A DNA stretch of 64,000 nucleotides from Paenibacillus sp. SZ31. Its GTDB lineage: Bacteria > Bacillota > Bacilli > Paenibacillales > Paenibacillaceae. A program made the position numbers and the translations under genes. The stretch is taken from the NCBI RefSeq assembly GCF_012912005.1, contig NZ_JABBEA010000003.1, positions 310,001 through 374,000 of the forward strand, given 5' to 3'. Each line of letters starts with the position of its first letter. The stretch's first letter is position 1. The notes under the pieces were generated by a model, which was not told where the DNA came from, ran no database searches, and saw only the letters and a program-made list of their open reading frames with translations. Shown piece after piece: positions 1 through 8,078 of the stretch.

Positions 1-103
1 GTATGCTGAATTATAGTTACACAGACGGCTTCAGCTGAGCATCAGCATCAAACGAATATATTATCGATCAATCGTGATAAGGAACTATTTTAAAATCACT
101 ACC

Positions 104-132
104 TTGCATTAAATAGTACTGAATGCTATGAT
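104..132 (+). promoter_or_regulatory. Probable sigma-A promoter of the padR operon
   Basis: A TTGCAT -35 box (104-109) lies 17 bp before a TATGAT -10 box (127-132). An AGTACT palindrome sits in the spacer, where a PadR-type repressor could bind its own promoter. Autoregulation is common in the PadR family, but the operator here is inferred. Confidence 0.45.
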
Positions 133-194
133 GATTCCACTACTACTGAACAATATACACTAGCGATAAATGAAGCTACTGAGGAGGAACCTGT

Positions 195-524
195 GTGAAT
201 GTGAACATCCAGTTCAAAAAAGGAGTATTGGAGCTGTGCGTCCTGGTATTGATTAACCGTCAGGATCGTTATGGCTACGAACTGGCTCAGGCGGTCTCCA
301 AACATATCGAAGTTGCTGAAGGTGCATTGTATCCCTTGCTTCGCCGACTTGTGAATGACGGTTACTGCACTACCTACCTGCAAGAATCAACTGAAGGACC
401 GCCACGTAAGTATTACCGACTGTCCGATACAGGTCGCGCCTACATGACGGCACTAACTACAGAGTGGAATGATTTTGTGCGCAATGTCGCAAATCTGATT
501 GAGGAAGGAACTCCTAATGAATAG
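195..524 (+). CDS. PadR-family transcriptional regulator
   Basis: A 109-residue winged-helix protein. The stretch GALYPLLRRL followed by DGY and later GPPRKYYRL is the hallmark of the PadR recognition helix and wing. The GTG start at 195 follows a strong GAGGAGG ribosome site at 181-187. It opens a three-gene operon with the HAAS and DUF4097 genes, overlapping the next by 8 bp. In other Bacillota this trio responds to envelope stress, with PadR repressing its own operon; that role here is inferred from gene order. It belongs to the short PadR group without a long C-terminal coiled coil. Confidence 0.9.
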   Translation: MNVNIQFKKGVLELCVLVLINRQDRYGYELAQAVSKHIEVAEGALYPLLRRLVNDGYCTTYLQESTEGPPRKYYRLSDTGRAYMTALTTEWNDFVRNVANLIEEGTPNE

Positions 525-1110
525 ACAACAATTTATGCAGGCCATGGAAGTTCATCTACGGCCGATGGACCCGCAGGAACGGGCGGAATTACTCTCGGAC
601 TATGATCAACATTTCGAGCTTGGACTACGAGAAGGCAGACTGGAAGAAGAGATCGCTCGGGAACTCGGACAGCCGGAAGAGATCGCCAAGGAAGCACTGG
701 GTGATCGTTATGACGCGCATACGCCGGGTTCAGATGCGTTCTATGCACCGACATATCGCGACATGCGATCTCCCAGAAACAGCACCAGAGCCACTCGCAA
801 CTTCTTCACAGCCATCGGCCTGTTGTTCCTGAATCTGATCCTTGGTATCCCTCTTGGTCTCATGATGTGGTCGGTATGGCTTGTTATTGCCAGCCTTTCC
901 TTGCTGGTGTTGGCTCCTGTGGCAGCGGTTGTGGATTTCGTATTCCTGAGCCAACTCGATAAAGCTGAGATCTTCGTTGCGATTGGGGCATTCGGTGTCG
1001 GCATTTGTTTTGCCATCGCATCCAAATACGTTTTTAAAGCCTTCAAAATCGTCACTCTTCAATATATTAGATGGAATAAAAACACGATGAAAGGGGATGT
1101 TTCTGCATGA
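517..1110 (+). CDS. HAAS/DUF1700-domain membrane protein
   Basis: A 197-residue protein. The N-terminal 75 residues form a charged helical HAAS domain: an ERAELLSDY segment followed by EEEIARELGQPEEIA. The C-terminal half has about three hydrophobic segments (roughly residues 98-175). The ATG at 517 is chosen because GAGGAAGGA at 501-509 precedes it at good spacing; an in-frame start at 499 would lie inside padR without its own site. HAAS proteins are membrane partners encoded between PadR regulators and DUF4097 proteins. The biochemical role is unknown; it may couple membrane state to the regulator. Confidence 0.85.
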   Translation: MNRQQFMQAMEVHLRPMDPQERAELLSDYDQHFELGLREGRLEEEIARELGQPEEIAKEALGDRYDAHTPGSDAFYAPTYRDMRSPRNSTRATRNFFTAIGLLFLNLILGIPLGLMMWSVWLVIASLSLLVLAPVAAVVDFVFLSQLDKAEIFVAIGAFGVGICFAIASKYVFKAFKIVTLQYIRWNKNTMKGDVSA

Positions 1111-2006
1111 GTACCAAGAAGTGGCTTGCTTTGGCTGTGATATGTATCGGAATAGGTTTGCTTGGGACATCCATCTATGGGGTTCAGTTCGGAGATGAAC
1201 GGGAGCATTACTCCAAACGATGGGATTTCAAAGCGGATGAATTGCAGAACATGATCATGGATGCTAATTTCAGTGCGGATATTGAGTTTGTCGTAAGCCC
1301 GGATTCGAATGGTTATATCGAAGTGGATGGCAAATGGGACACTGCCGTAGTCAAAAGCTTTGAACAAGCCACTTTATCCAACGGTACATTCCAACTTTCT
1401 CAGACAGAACGTGATCGATTGCAATTTTTTACCCTGTATTGGAATGATCAAGACTCTACAATAACGGTTGCCCTGCCTGAAGGACACCAGTTAAATGAGG
1501 TTAAGCTGGATTCTTCTTCAAGTGACTGGGATCTGACAGGTCTGAATGCCAATCAGCTTGAGCTGAACAATACCTCAGGTTCCATTCGTCTGGAAAACAT
1601 CAAGGCGCCCAATATAGAATTGGCTCTAACTTCGGGTGACATTAACGCTTCCATGATTAATGGAGACATGACCGTGAAACAGACATCCGGAAGCTTCACT
1701 GCTGATCAGATAGTCGGTCAAGTAAACAGTGAGATTAAATCAGGAGATATTGAGATCACTGAATTGAATGGTGCGGCCGATGTTCAATTCACCTCGGGTA
1801 GCATTCATATTGAACAGTCCCATTCCGCCCCAATTAATGCGTCTGGAACATCAGGAGATATTTTCATTCAAGCTGCACCTGATTTTGACGGAATCTATGA
1901 TGCTAAGGCTACTTCCGGAAGTGTAGATGTACCTGAATCGCCAATGGTAAGCCGGGAAGTGATCAAGGCCCGTACTTCTTCTGGCAGCATCGAGATTACC
2001 AAATAG
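1107..2006 (+). CDS. DUF4097-family beta-strand repeat protein
   Basis: A 299-residue protein that starts with a hydrophobic segment (residues 5-25: a signal anchor or uncleaved signal peptide). It is followed by a repetitive beta-rich domain with recurring S/T-S-G-x-I/V units such as NTSGSI, LTSGDI, QTSGSF, FTSGSI, GTSGDI, ATSGSV and RTSSGSI. This periodicity is typical of DUF4097 right-handed beta-helix 'adhesin' domains displayed outside the membrane. The start overlaps the HAAS stop by 4 bp (ATGA), so translation is probably coupled. An envelope sensor or scaffold role is inferred. Confidence 0.85.
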   Translation: MSTKKWLALAVICIGIGLLGTSIYGVQFGDEREHYSKRWDFKADELQNMIMDANFSADIEFVVSPDSNGYIEVDGKWDTAVVKSFEQATLSNGTFQLSQTERDRLQFFTLYWNDQDSTITVALPEGHQLNEVKLDSSSSDWDLTGLNANQLELNNTSGSIRLENIKAPNIELALTSGDINASMINGDMTVKQTSGSFTADQIVGQVNSEIKSGDIEITELNGAADVQFTSGSIHIEQSHSAPINASGTSGDIFIQAAPDFDGIYDAKATSGSVDVPESPMVSREVIKARTSSGSIEITK

Positions 2007-2054
2007 TGATGAAGCCAATTTCCGAACTGTGGGTAATAATAGTATAATTGAATG

Positions 2055-2220
2055 CTAGGACGTGTCTCAAAACTCGCTGAAGTGCAGATTTTACCGCCTT
2101 TTCGCCCCATGCTGCGTCACTTTCCCTTGACGTGCCCCGGCACGCCTGCAGAAAACTTCCTTGCTTGGAACGAAAATTCAGCAAAATCTGCTTCCTTCGG
2201 AGTTTTTAGACACGCCCTAG
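2055..2220. repeat. MITE-like element with 21-bp terminal inverted repeats
   Basis: The outer 21 bp on each side are inverted copies matching at 19 of 21 positions (CTAGGRCGTGTCT, then AAAACTC). Inside them, GCAGATTTT and AAAATCTGC form a second inverted pair. The element is 166 bp, has no ORF of note and begins and ends with CTAG, which may include a duplicated target site. It fills most of the gap between the DUF4097 and SDR genes. It is probably a non-autonomous mobile element or a structured REP-like repeat; no related transposase is visible in the window. Confidence 0.7.
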
Positions 2221-2246
2221 TCCATTTCTAAGGAGGAATTACCCAC

Positions 2247-2966
2247 ATGGAACTTAAAAATAAAACAGCTATCATCACAGGTGCCGGTAAAGGTATAGGC
2301 CGTGCGATCGCTGAAGCACTTGCCAAAGAAGGTGTACACCTCGGGCTTATTGCACGTACCGCTTCCGATCTTCAGGCTCTGCAACAGTCTCTGAGTCAAG
2401 AATACGGTGTGAAAGTAACCAGTGCTGTAGCAGATATCTCGGATCGCACGCAGGCGGAAGCCGCTGTAGCAGCCATCGAGATGGAACTCGGTGCGGTGGA
2501 TATCCTTATCAATAATGCGGGGATCGGAAAGTTCGGGACGTTCATGGAGATGGAGCCGGAAGAATGGGAGCGCATCCTGCATGTTAACGTTATGGGTACA
2601 TATTACGTTACACGCGCTGTCCTTCCGAGCATGATCAAGGAAAGTAGCGGCAGCATTATCAATATTGCTTCCACTGCAGGTGAACGCGGATTCGCTACAG
2701 GTTCGGCATACTGTGCATCCAAGTTTGCGCTACTCGGCATGACCGAATCCCTGATGCAGGAAGTGCGCAAGTCCAACATTCGTGTAACAGCACTGACTCC
2801 AAGCACCGTTAATACGGAGCTTGCGACCAATGCCGGACTGAAAATTGGCGACGAAGATCGCATGATGCAAGCGGAAGATGTAGCTGAACTTGCACTCGCA
2901 ACGCTCAAGCTGTCCGACCGTGTCTTTGTCAAAGCAGCAGGCATCTGGACGACTAATCCACAATAG
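2247..2966 (+). CDS. Short-chain dehydrogenase/reductase (FabG-like)
   Basis: A 239-residue classical SDR. The cofactor motif TGAGKGIG is at residues 11-18, NNAG at 89-92, catalytic Ser142, and the YxxxK pair Tyr155/Lys159. The fold reduces carbonyls or oxidises alcohols with NAD(P)H. R38 after the second beta strand (LIAR) hints at NADP preference. AAGGAGG at 2231-2237 precedes the ATG. It is monocistronic, between a repeat and a terminator. Such proteins are often annotated as 3-ketoacyl-ACP reductase, but no fatty-acid genes lie nearby, so the substrate is unknown. Confidence 0.85.
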   Translation: MELKNKTAIITGAGKGIGRAIAEALAKEGVHLGLIARTASDLQALQQSLSQEYGVKVTSAVADISDRTQAEAAVAAIEMELGAVDILINNAGIGKFGTFMEMEPEEWERILHVNVMGTYYVTRAVLPSMIKESSGSIINIASTAGERGFATGSAYCASKFALLGMTESLMQEVRKSNIRVTALTPSTVNTELATNAGLKIGDEDRMMQAEDVAELALATLKLSDRVFVKAAGIWTTNPQ

Positions 2967-2988
2967 GCAGAGTCTCCCTCTGTCTTTT

Positions 2989-3012
2989 CTAACGAACTTC
3001 TCGCACCCTATT
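2989..3012 (+). repeat. 24-bp two-box repeat (CTAACGAA-N9-C-CTATT)
   Basis: One copy of the fixed-length motif also found at 9164, 50635, 50756 and 50806. Here the left box also pairs with a GTTCGTTAGAA at 3013-3023, making a perfect 11-bp inverted repeat around a 15-nt loop (2987-3023). It lies just after the SDR stop codon, before the terminator. Confidence 0.65.
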
Positions 3013-3027
3013 GTTCGTTAGAAATAT

Positions 3028-3096
3028 AAAAGGACGTTTCCCATTGTACATGTATGCAGGTTTGCATGTTCATGACTTGGGAGCCGTCCTTTTTTT
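3028..3096. terminator. Bidirectional terminator between SDR and XRE genes
   Basis: AAAAGGACG plus TTCCCA pairs with TGGGAG plus CGTCCTTTT around a long loop and ends in a run of T on the + strand. It can serve the SDR gene (+) and the converging XRE-cupin gene (-). Confidence 0.75.
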
Positions 3097-3099
3097 ATT

Positions 3100-3639
3100 C
3101 TATAAATGATCCAAACCCAATTCTTTGGATACTGCGATGAGCACAACAGCAGGTTCCTCACCGATGTTCGTCACTTCATGGGGCACAACAGCATTCCAGG
3201 TAAACGAATCACCCACTTCAAGAACTTCCACATCTTCGCATTGCTCCGCACGAATCTTGCCCTGCAACACCAGATGGCTTTCCTCTCCGGCATGTTTGCT
3301 AACCCCGGTCGAAGCACCTGGCGGTAACTCCACAATGGACATACGCATCGCACCTTTGGCTGTAAGCTGCTGCACTTTAATCTGTCCACTTCCGGCTGTC
3401 GTTTCCTTACGCTCGTTCTTGCGTACCACGTTCATCCGTTGCTCCGGTGTCAGCAATAAATAGGGAAGTGGCACTTCCAGATAATCCGCAATACTTTCAA
3501 GCGTAGCAATGGAAGGTGACGTTTTGTTGTTTTCCACGTTGCTGATAAAACCTTTGGACAACCCTGTGCCCTCGCACATCTGCATGATCGTAATCTGTTT
3601 CTGCTTGCGGATCGTACGAATAGCCAAACCAATATCCAT
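3100..3639 (-). CDS. XRE-family regulator with C-terminal cupin domain
   Basis: A 179-residue protein with two parts. Residues 5-62 form a helix-turn-helix (GLSKGFISNVENNKTSPS is the recognition region). Residues 105-176 form a cupin barrel, with HAGEESHLVL and GDSFTWNAVVPHEV as the two cupin motifs. This PuuR/SutR-like architecture senses a small ligand through the cupin and represses transport or catabolic genes. In some Bacillus genomes a regulator of this type heads potABCD; here the pot operon lies 6 kb away, so a polyamine role is only a guess. GGAGGG precedes the ATG at good spacing. Confidence 0.88.
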   Translation of the reverse strand: MDIGLAIRTIRKQKQITIMQMCEGTGLSKGFISNVENNKTSPSIATLESIADYLEVPLPYLLLTPEQRMNVVRKNERKETTAGSGQIKVQQLTAKGAMRMSIVELPPGASTGVSKHAGEESHLVLQGKIRAEQCEDVEVLEVGDSFTWNAVVPHEVTNIGEEPAVVLIAVSKELGLDHL

Positions 3640-3705
3640 ATCGCGTCCCTCCCTTCTATTGATCTATATAAGACACCAGTCGTACGCGTAACTTCTTCAG
3701 GTTAT

Positions 3706-4071
3706 CTATTCGGCGCTTGCCTCAACAAATATAATCCGGTTGCCAAACGGATCCGTCACGGTCATCTCCCTTGAATTCCAAGGGGTCTCCTCTATACCGG
3801 GTCTCGCATGTTTGTACTCTTTCTGACGAAGTGCACCATGTAATGCATCCAAGTTATCCGTTTCTACGCGTAAGGCAGCTCCTGGTGTACAATCTCCATG
3901 ATGTTCGGACAGATGAATCACGATGGAATCGAGTGAAATCTGCATATATAAGGGCATATCTTGCTCAAATCGATGTTCCCAATCCAATTGGAAACCCAGA
4001 TATTCAAGGTAGAACTCTCTAGCTTTATTTTCATCAAATATTCTCAGAATAGGCACAATACTTTTTAACAT
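3706..4071 (-). CDS. VOC-superfamily (glyoxalase/bleomycin-resistance) protein
   Basis: A 121-residue protein opening MLKSIVPILRIFDENKARE, the usual first beta strand and helix of a VOC module, and ending with DPFGNRIIFVE, the typical last strand. Candidate metal ligands are the H and E residues in HLSEHHGD and the terminal E. The ATG at 4071 is preferred because GAGGAC lies about 10 bp upstream; a longer reading to 4137 adds 22 residues unlike the family. Length suits one half-barrel pair that dimerises. The substrate cannot be told; resistance or small-molecule metabolism is possible. Confidence 0.8.
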   Translation of the reverse strand: MLKSIVPILRIFDENKAREFYLEYLGFQLDWEHRFEQDMPLYMQISLDSIVIHLSEHHGDCTPGAALRVETDNLDALHGALRQKEYKHARPGIEETPWNSREMTVTDPFGNRIIFVEASAE

Positions 4072-4311
4072 CCTGATCACGTCCTCGGGAATAAGATATG
4101 AACCATGCATAGCGGCATTTATTGTAGAACCATTCAAGATTTTTTATAAACAACATATATTCATCATACAAAAAAAGTATTGACCCTACAATGAAACCAT
4201 GATAAATTTTGTTCATAAATAAGAATATTTATTTCATATTGGTGAACTTTTATTGTAACTTTATTGTCAGAACGATATATTTAACTCAATCCTCTTCAGG
4301 TGGTGTTTTCA

Positions 4312-4986
4312 ATGAATTCTCCTTATATACATGAAGTCCGATTACCGTCCCATTACAATTCAGATCAGCGTTATCCCGTAATCTTCGTCTTACATGGTAT
4401 GGGATCAGATGAACAAGATATGCTTCGTTTGATGGAGCCTATGCAGTCTGATTTTATTATTGTCGCCATCCGTGGACCTATCGTTCAGGGTAGTGGTTAT
4501 GCTTATTTTCAGATCAAAAGCATTGGCAACCCTATCCGTGAATTGTATGATGCCTCCGTGTTGGGACTGCAACAGCTAATTGTTGATCTGTCCGCCAAAT
4601 ATGCGATTGATCCCACGCGGCGTTATATCGCCGGTTTCAGCCAAGGCGCCATTATGGCGATGACCCTATCGCTGATCATGGGAGATGCGATTAAAGGCAT
4701 TGTAGCGATGAGTGGATACATCCCGCAATTTGTGAAAGACGAGTACAAGCTGCAACCCGATTCGGAGCTGTCTGTGTTCATCTCACATGGAGATCAGGAT
4801 CATCTATTCCCGCTCCAACTGGGCGAAGATAACGCCGATTTCTTCCGTCAACATAGCGATCACGTCACATATGTACCTTACAACGGCGGGCACCAGGTGA
4901 CCCCTGATCTATACCAACAATTCCAACAATGGCTTCGGACAGATGCGAACCTGATTAACGAAGACTCGAAAGGACTGAATTCATAA
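4312..4986 (+). CDS. Alpha/beta-hydrolase, phospholipase/carboxylesterase type
   Basis: A 224-residue hydrolase. VLHGMGSDEQDM forms the oxyanion turn, GFSQG carries the nucleophile serine, HGDQDHLFP the acid, and GGHQVTP the histidine. This layout matches the small esterase/lysophospholipase group. AGGTGG before the ATG at 4312 supports that start rather than the upstream GTG. It overlaps the next gene (TAATG), so the two are translated together with the LigB-type dioxygenase. The pairing is seen in other Bacillota, often linked to aromatic or quinone degradation, but its own substrate is unknown. Confidence 0.85.
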   Translation: MNSPYIHEVRLPSHYNSDQRYPVIFVLHGMGSDEQDMLRLMEPMQSDFIIVAIRGPIVQGSGYAYFQIKSIGNPIRELYDASVLGLQQLIVDLSAKYAIDPTRRYIAGFSQGAIMAMTLSLIMGDAIKGIVAMSGYIPQFVKDEYKLQPDSELSVFISHGDQDHLFPLQLGEDNADFFRQHSDHVTYVPYNGGHQVTPDLYQQFQQWLRTDANLINEDSKGLNS

Positions 4987-5756
4987 TGATGCCATCCCTG
5001 TTTATTGCTCACGGTGCCCCATCACTGGCACTGGAGGAGAATGTGTACACCGAATTTTTGCAAAAACTTGGTCAAGAACTGCCGAAACCCAAAGCAATTG
5101 TATTGTTCTCTGCTCACTGGGAATCCACAACTCAGCTTGTATCCTCGGTAGCCAATTACGAAACCATCTATGATTTTGGCGGTTTCCAGCCTGAATTGTA
5201 CCAGATTAAATACCCCGCTCAAGGACATGCAGAGACTACAGCCGAGGTGGAGCGTCTATTCGCGGGAGCTGGGATTCCAGTACAAACGGATGATGTTCGT
5301 GGCCTGGATCACGGCGCTTGGGTTGTTCTGCGCCTGCTCTATCCAGATGCGGATATTCCCGTAATTGCCTTGTCCGTGAATCGATATCTGACAGGTGAGC
5401 AGCAATATCAGGTTGGACAAGCACTCGCTTCCTTGCGTGAGCAAGACATTCTCGTCATTGGCAGCGGTGGAACCGTCCACAATCTACGTCGATTGAACTG
5501 GGAAAGTAACGGCGTTGACCCGTGGGCATCAGAGTTCGACAACTGGCTTCATGACAAGCTGGTGAGTTGGGATACGGAATCCCTCTTCTCCTATGACAAG
5601 CTGGCACCTTCAGCTCAAGCCGCCGTGCCTACCCCGGAGCATTTTGTACCGCTGTTGCTCGCCATGGGTGCGGGTGATCAGAACAAGCAGGCATCGCTCC
5701 TTTTCAAAGCCTATCAGTATGGCAACCTCAGTCTGTCTTGCTGGAAGTTTGATTAA
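4986..5756 (+). CDS. LigB/DODA-family extradiol dioxygenase
   Basis: A 256-residue class III extradiol dioxygenase like YgiD (4,5-DOPA dioxygenase). Metal-binding and catalytic histidines lie in the conserved segments FIAHGAPSLA, LFSAHWES, LDHGAWVVL and GSGGTVHNLRRL. Such enzymes open catechol rings using a single metal ion and oxygen. The start codon overlaps the stop of the esterase gene (ATG at 4986 or 4989). A nested-palindrome repeat begins 26 bp after the stop. The natural substrate is unknown. Confidence 0.9.
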   Translation: MMPSLFIAHGAPSLALEENVYTEFLQKLGQELPKPKAIVLFSAHWESTTQLVSSVANYETIYDFGGFQPELYQIKYPAQGHAETTAEVERLFAGAGIPVQTDDVRGLDHGAWVVLRLLYPDADIPVIALSVNRYLTGEQQYQVGQALASLREQDILVIGSGGTVHNLRRLNWESNGVDPWASEFDNWLHDKLVSWDTESLFSYDKLAPSAQAAVPTPEHFVPLLLAMGAGDQNKQASLLFKAYQYGNLSLSCWKFD

Positions 5757-5781
5757 AGAGGACTATATAAAACGAACTAAA

Positions 5782-5970
5782 GTATTTACACTCGCTACTC
5801 CGATGACAGAACAACCTTCCGATCGCTGTTATCCCCAAATTTTTTTATTTACTTTATATAAAGGTGAAAATCTGGGGATAAGCTTATGCTTCCGATGTAG
5901 CTTTCTTGCAGAAAGCTTTTAGGCGAACACTTCGCTTCTTCAGGTTATTTCTGCCCTCTACGTTTTCGTG
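5782..5970 (+). repeat. Nested-palindrome repeat, family A copy 1 (full length)
   Basis: The outer arms contain GATGACAGAACAACCTTC and, inverted, AGGTTATTTCTGCCCTC. The inner hairpin is TTATCCCC-AAATTTTT pairing with AAAATCTGGGGATAA. It ends with CTACGTTTTCGTG. Sequence shared with copies at 8905, 23356, 27532 and 62566. No ORF. Confidence 0.75.
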
Positions 5971-6008
5971 TAAAAGATTAGTTTCATTTATATAGTAGAT
6001 AAATAATT

Positions 6009-6056
6009 AGCGTGGGTTACAGGGATTGCCCCTGTAACCCACGCTTTATTTGTTGT
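6009..6056 (+). terminator. Strong rho-independent terminator
   Basis: A perfect stem AGCGTGGGTTACAGGG / CCCTGTAACCCACGCT with a short loop, then TTATTTGTTGTTT. It closes the esterase-dioxygenase transcript after the family A repeat. A second smaller hairpin (ACACAAG...CTTGTGT, about 6090-6114) follows. The remainder of 5971-6215 shows nothing else. Confidence 0.85.
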
Positions 6057-6215
6057 TTGGTTTAAATGATGAGACCAATGTAGCAGGTAACACAAGGACT
6101 CTGGATTCTTGTGTGCTTTTCTGGATTATAACTATAATATGAGGTGAAATCAGGCACAAATTGCTCGCATATCACTCAGCATATTATCTGAATAGCTCAT
6201 ACGGAGGGGAATTGG

Positions 6216-6812
6216 ATGCCAGAACAGCGCATATATGAATTGATGGATGAACTTGATGTTTTACTTGAAGAGAAGGTACAGGATGAGGAAAACCGAGAGC
6301 TCTTAGAGGCATATCGCGAGTTTGATGGCGTGACGGATGAGCAGCTTGACGCATTCGAGCGTGAACATGGTATTCGATTACCCGCTGACTTTCGTGCGTT
6401 TTATAAGCGTAAAAATGGGAGTGGTTATGGCTTTCACGTCTTGTATCCAAGCCTTGAGGAAGGACGAGAATCCGACCCATTTTACCTGTTATCCCTGGAA
6501 AAGATTCAAAAGGAACAGTCCTCGTTGGTGGAGAACCGCCTGGATGATTATTATACCGAAGAAGAGATCCGTGAGCTTGATCCCCGAATCAAACCCTACC
6601 TTTTTCAAAAGAAATGGATCACGTTTGGCATGCTTGGAGGTGGCTCACTGTATCTGATGTTCGACTTTGATCCGACAGAGCAAGGAACGGTTGGGCAGAT
6701 TATTATGTACGTACATGATCCGGATTTTATATATTATGTAGCCGGCACATTTACGGAGCTTTTGGAACAATCCAACCGGAACTTACGTGCCCTGGAGGCC
6801 ATCGAGTACTGA
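6216..6812 (+). CDS. SMI1/KNR4 (SUKH) family protein
   Basis: A 198-residue acidic protein. The segment FEREHGIRLPADFRAFYKRKNGSG is the SUKH/SMI1-KNR4 signature, in which the domain begins with an LP-x-DF-R/K-x-F-Y turn; the rest is a beta-rich SUKH core. GGAGGGG sits just before the ATG. In bacteria this superfamily often supplies immunity proteins to contact-dependent toxins, but many members stand alone. No toxin is encoded beside it, so immunity is only a possibility. Confidence 0.8.
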   Translation: MPEQRIYELMDELDVLLEEKVQDEENRELLEAYREFDGVTDEQLDAFEREHGIRLPADFRAFYKRKNGSGYGFHVLYPSLEEGRESDPFYLLSLEKIQKEQSSLVENRLDDYYTEEEIRELDPRIKPYLFQKKWITFGMLGGGSLYLMFDFDPTEQGTVGQIIMYVHDPDFIYYVAGTFTELLEQSNRNLRALEAIEY

Positions 6813-7007
6813 AGAAGTCTAGCGTGTCCCAGCTGGAATCAGCCTACTCCTTATGGATCACATGAATCACATGATGATATGACCTTTTTTGCATAATGCT
6901 GGGATATGTCAAAGCGGTTATAATAACATTTAGTGGAAATGTACAACCTATGTAGATGAGGACTACCTTTTCTACACCATCACATTGATCTGGGAGGAAC
7001 ATACGAA

Positions 7008-8009
7008 GTGGCTGAACAACCAAAGTCTGAGAGCTTTATGTCTCTCGTCAAAAAAGGAAACACATCCTCCGCCGTAGCGATGGCAGGTAATGCTGTACTT
7101 GCTGTGTGCAAAGGGGGAGCCTTCCTATTCAGTGGCAGTGGTGCCATGTTCGCTTCGGCGATGCATTCACTCGCTGATGCCATTAACCAAGGGTTTGTAT
7201 TTGTCGGAAGTGTGTTGTCCGAGAAAAAACCTACACGCCGCTTCCCGACCGGATTCGGACGGGTCATTAACATTTTCTGCATGATCGCCGTTATTGTCGT
7301 GACAATTATGGCCTATGAGACGATTCATGAGGGGATTCACCTGCTCCAACATCCTGCCGGTCATTCCGGTGGGCTCTGGATTAACATTGGTGTGCTCATC
7401 TTGAACATTCTGATCGACGGGGCCATTCTGATCAAAGCCATGAAGGAAATTCTCAAAGAAGCACGCGCACCCAAAGCCACCGGATTTGCCTTGGTCCCTG
7501 CTGCCATCAAAAATGTAGGCCGTGCTGCACCACCAACACGTCTCGTATTCTACGAAGATGTTGTCGCTGTGCTCGGTGCCCTGCTTGCATTGATCTCTGT
7601 CGTGGTCATTGCCTTGACCAATTTTGCATTGCTCGACGGCATTGTGACGACGATTATTGGATGTCTGATGATCGCTGTAGCTTTCCGTGTCGGTTACGAT
7701 AATATGATCGGATTAATCGGTGTTGCGGCTCCGCAGGATATTGAGGACAAAGTGTCCCAAACCATTCTCGCAGACACGCACGTTGCCGATATTCAGATGA
7801 TGCGTATCATCCAGGAAGGCCGCTATTATCATGTGGAAGGTCTGATTGAACTGACCAAAGGACTAAGCCTTGCCGATGCAGATGACATCAAGTTCCGTAT
7901 CCAGGAGAAGTTGATGACGAACCCCGACATCGCGGACGCAGCCATCTCCATCATTGAGGATGACGGTGTGAACAGCTGGGGCAAGAAACATTCGGATGTG
8001 GTGAAATAA
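7008..8009 (+). CDS. Cation diffusion facilitator (CDF) metal efflux transporter
   Basis: A 333-residue membrane protein with about six membrane segments and a C-terminal cytosolic domain (after residue 240) of the CDF dimerisation type. TM2 carries HSLADAINQG (the H/D-xxx-D metal site) and TM5 carries FYEDVVAVLGA. CDF exporters move Zn, Mn, Fe or Co out against protons. The start is GTG, with GGGAGGAAC upstream at 6991-6999. It is monocistronic. An acidic C-terminal region (residues 290-325) and the lack of a His-rich loop do not settle the metal. Confidence 0.88.
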   Translation: MAEQPKSESFMSLVKKGNTSSAVAMAGNAVLAVCKGGAFLFSGSGAMFASAMHSLADAINQGFVFVGSVLSEKKPTRRFPTGFGRVINIFCMIAVIVVTIMAYETIHEGIHLLQHPAGHSGGLWINIGVLILNILIDGAILIKAMKEILKEARAPKATGFALVPAAIKNVGRAAPPTRLVFYEDVVAVLGALLALISVVVIALTNFALLDGIVTTIIGCLMIAVAFRVGYDNMIGLIGVAAPQDIEDKVSQTILADTHVADIQMMRIIQEGRYYHVEGLIELTKGLSLADADDIKFRIQEKLMTNPDIADAAISIIEDDGVNSWGKKHSDVVK

Positions 8010-8078
8010 CGAGCTTTGCTTCTGATAACTCATAACAGTAGCTTTACCATTCAGTAGTTGCTCAATTTAAGTTTAACT

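Noticed and set aside
6908-6922. The 15-mer GTCAAAGCGGTTATA shared with 36797-36811, both upstream of genes
   Set aside because: A 15-base match between two places in 64 kb on either strand is expected several times by chance, and the distances to the start codons differ (86 against 32 bp).
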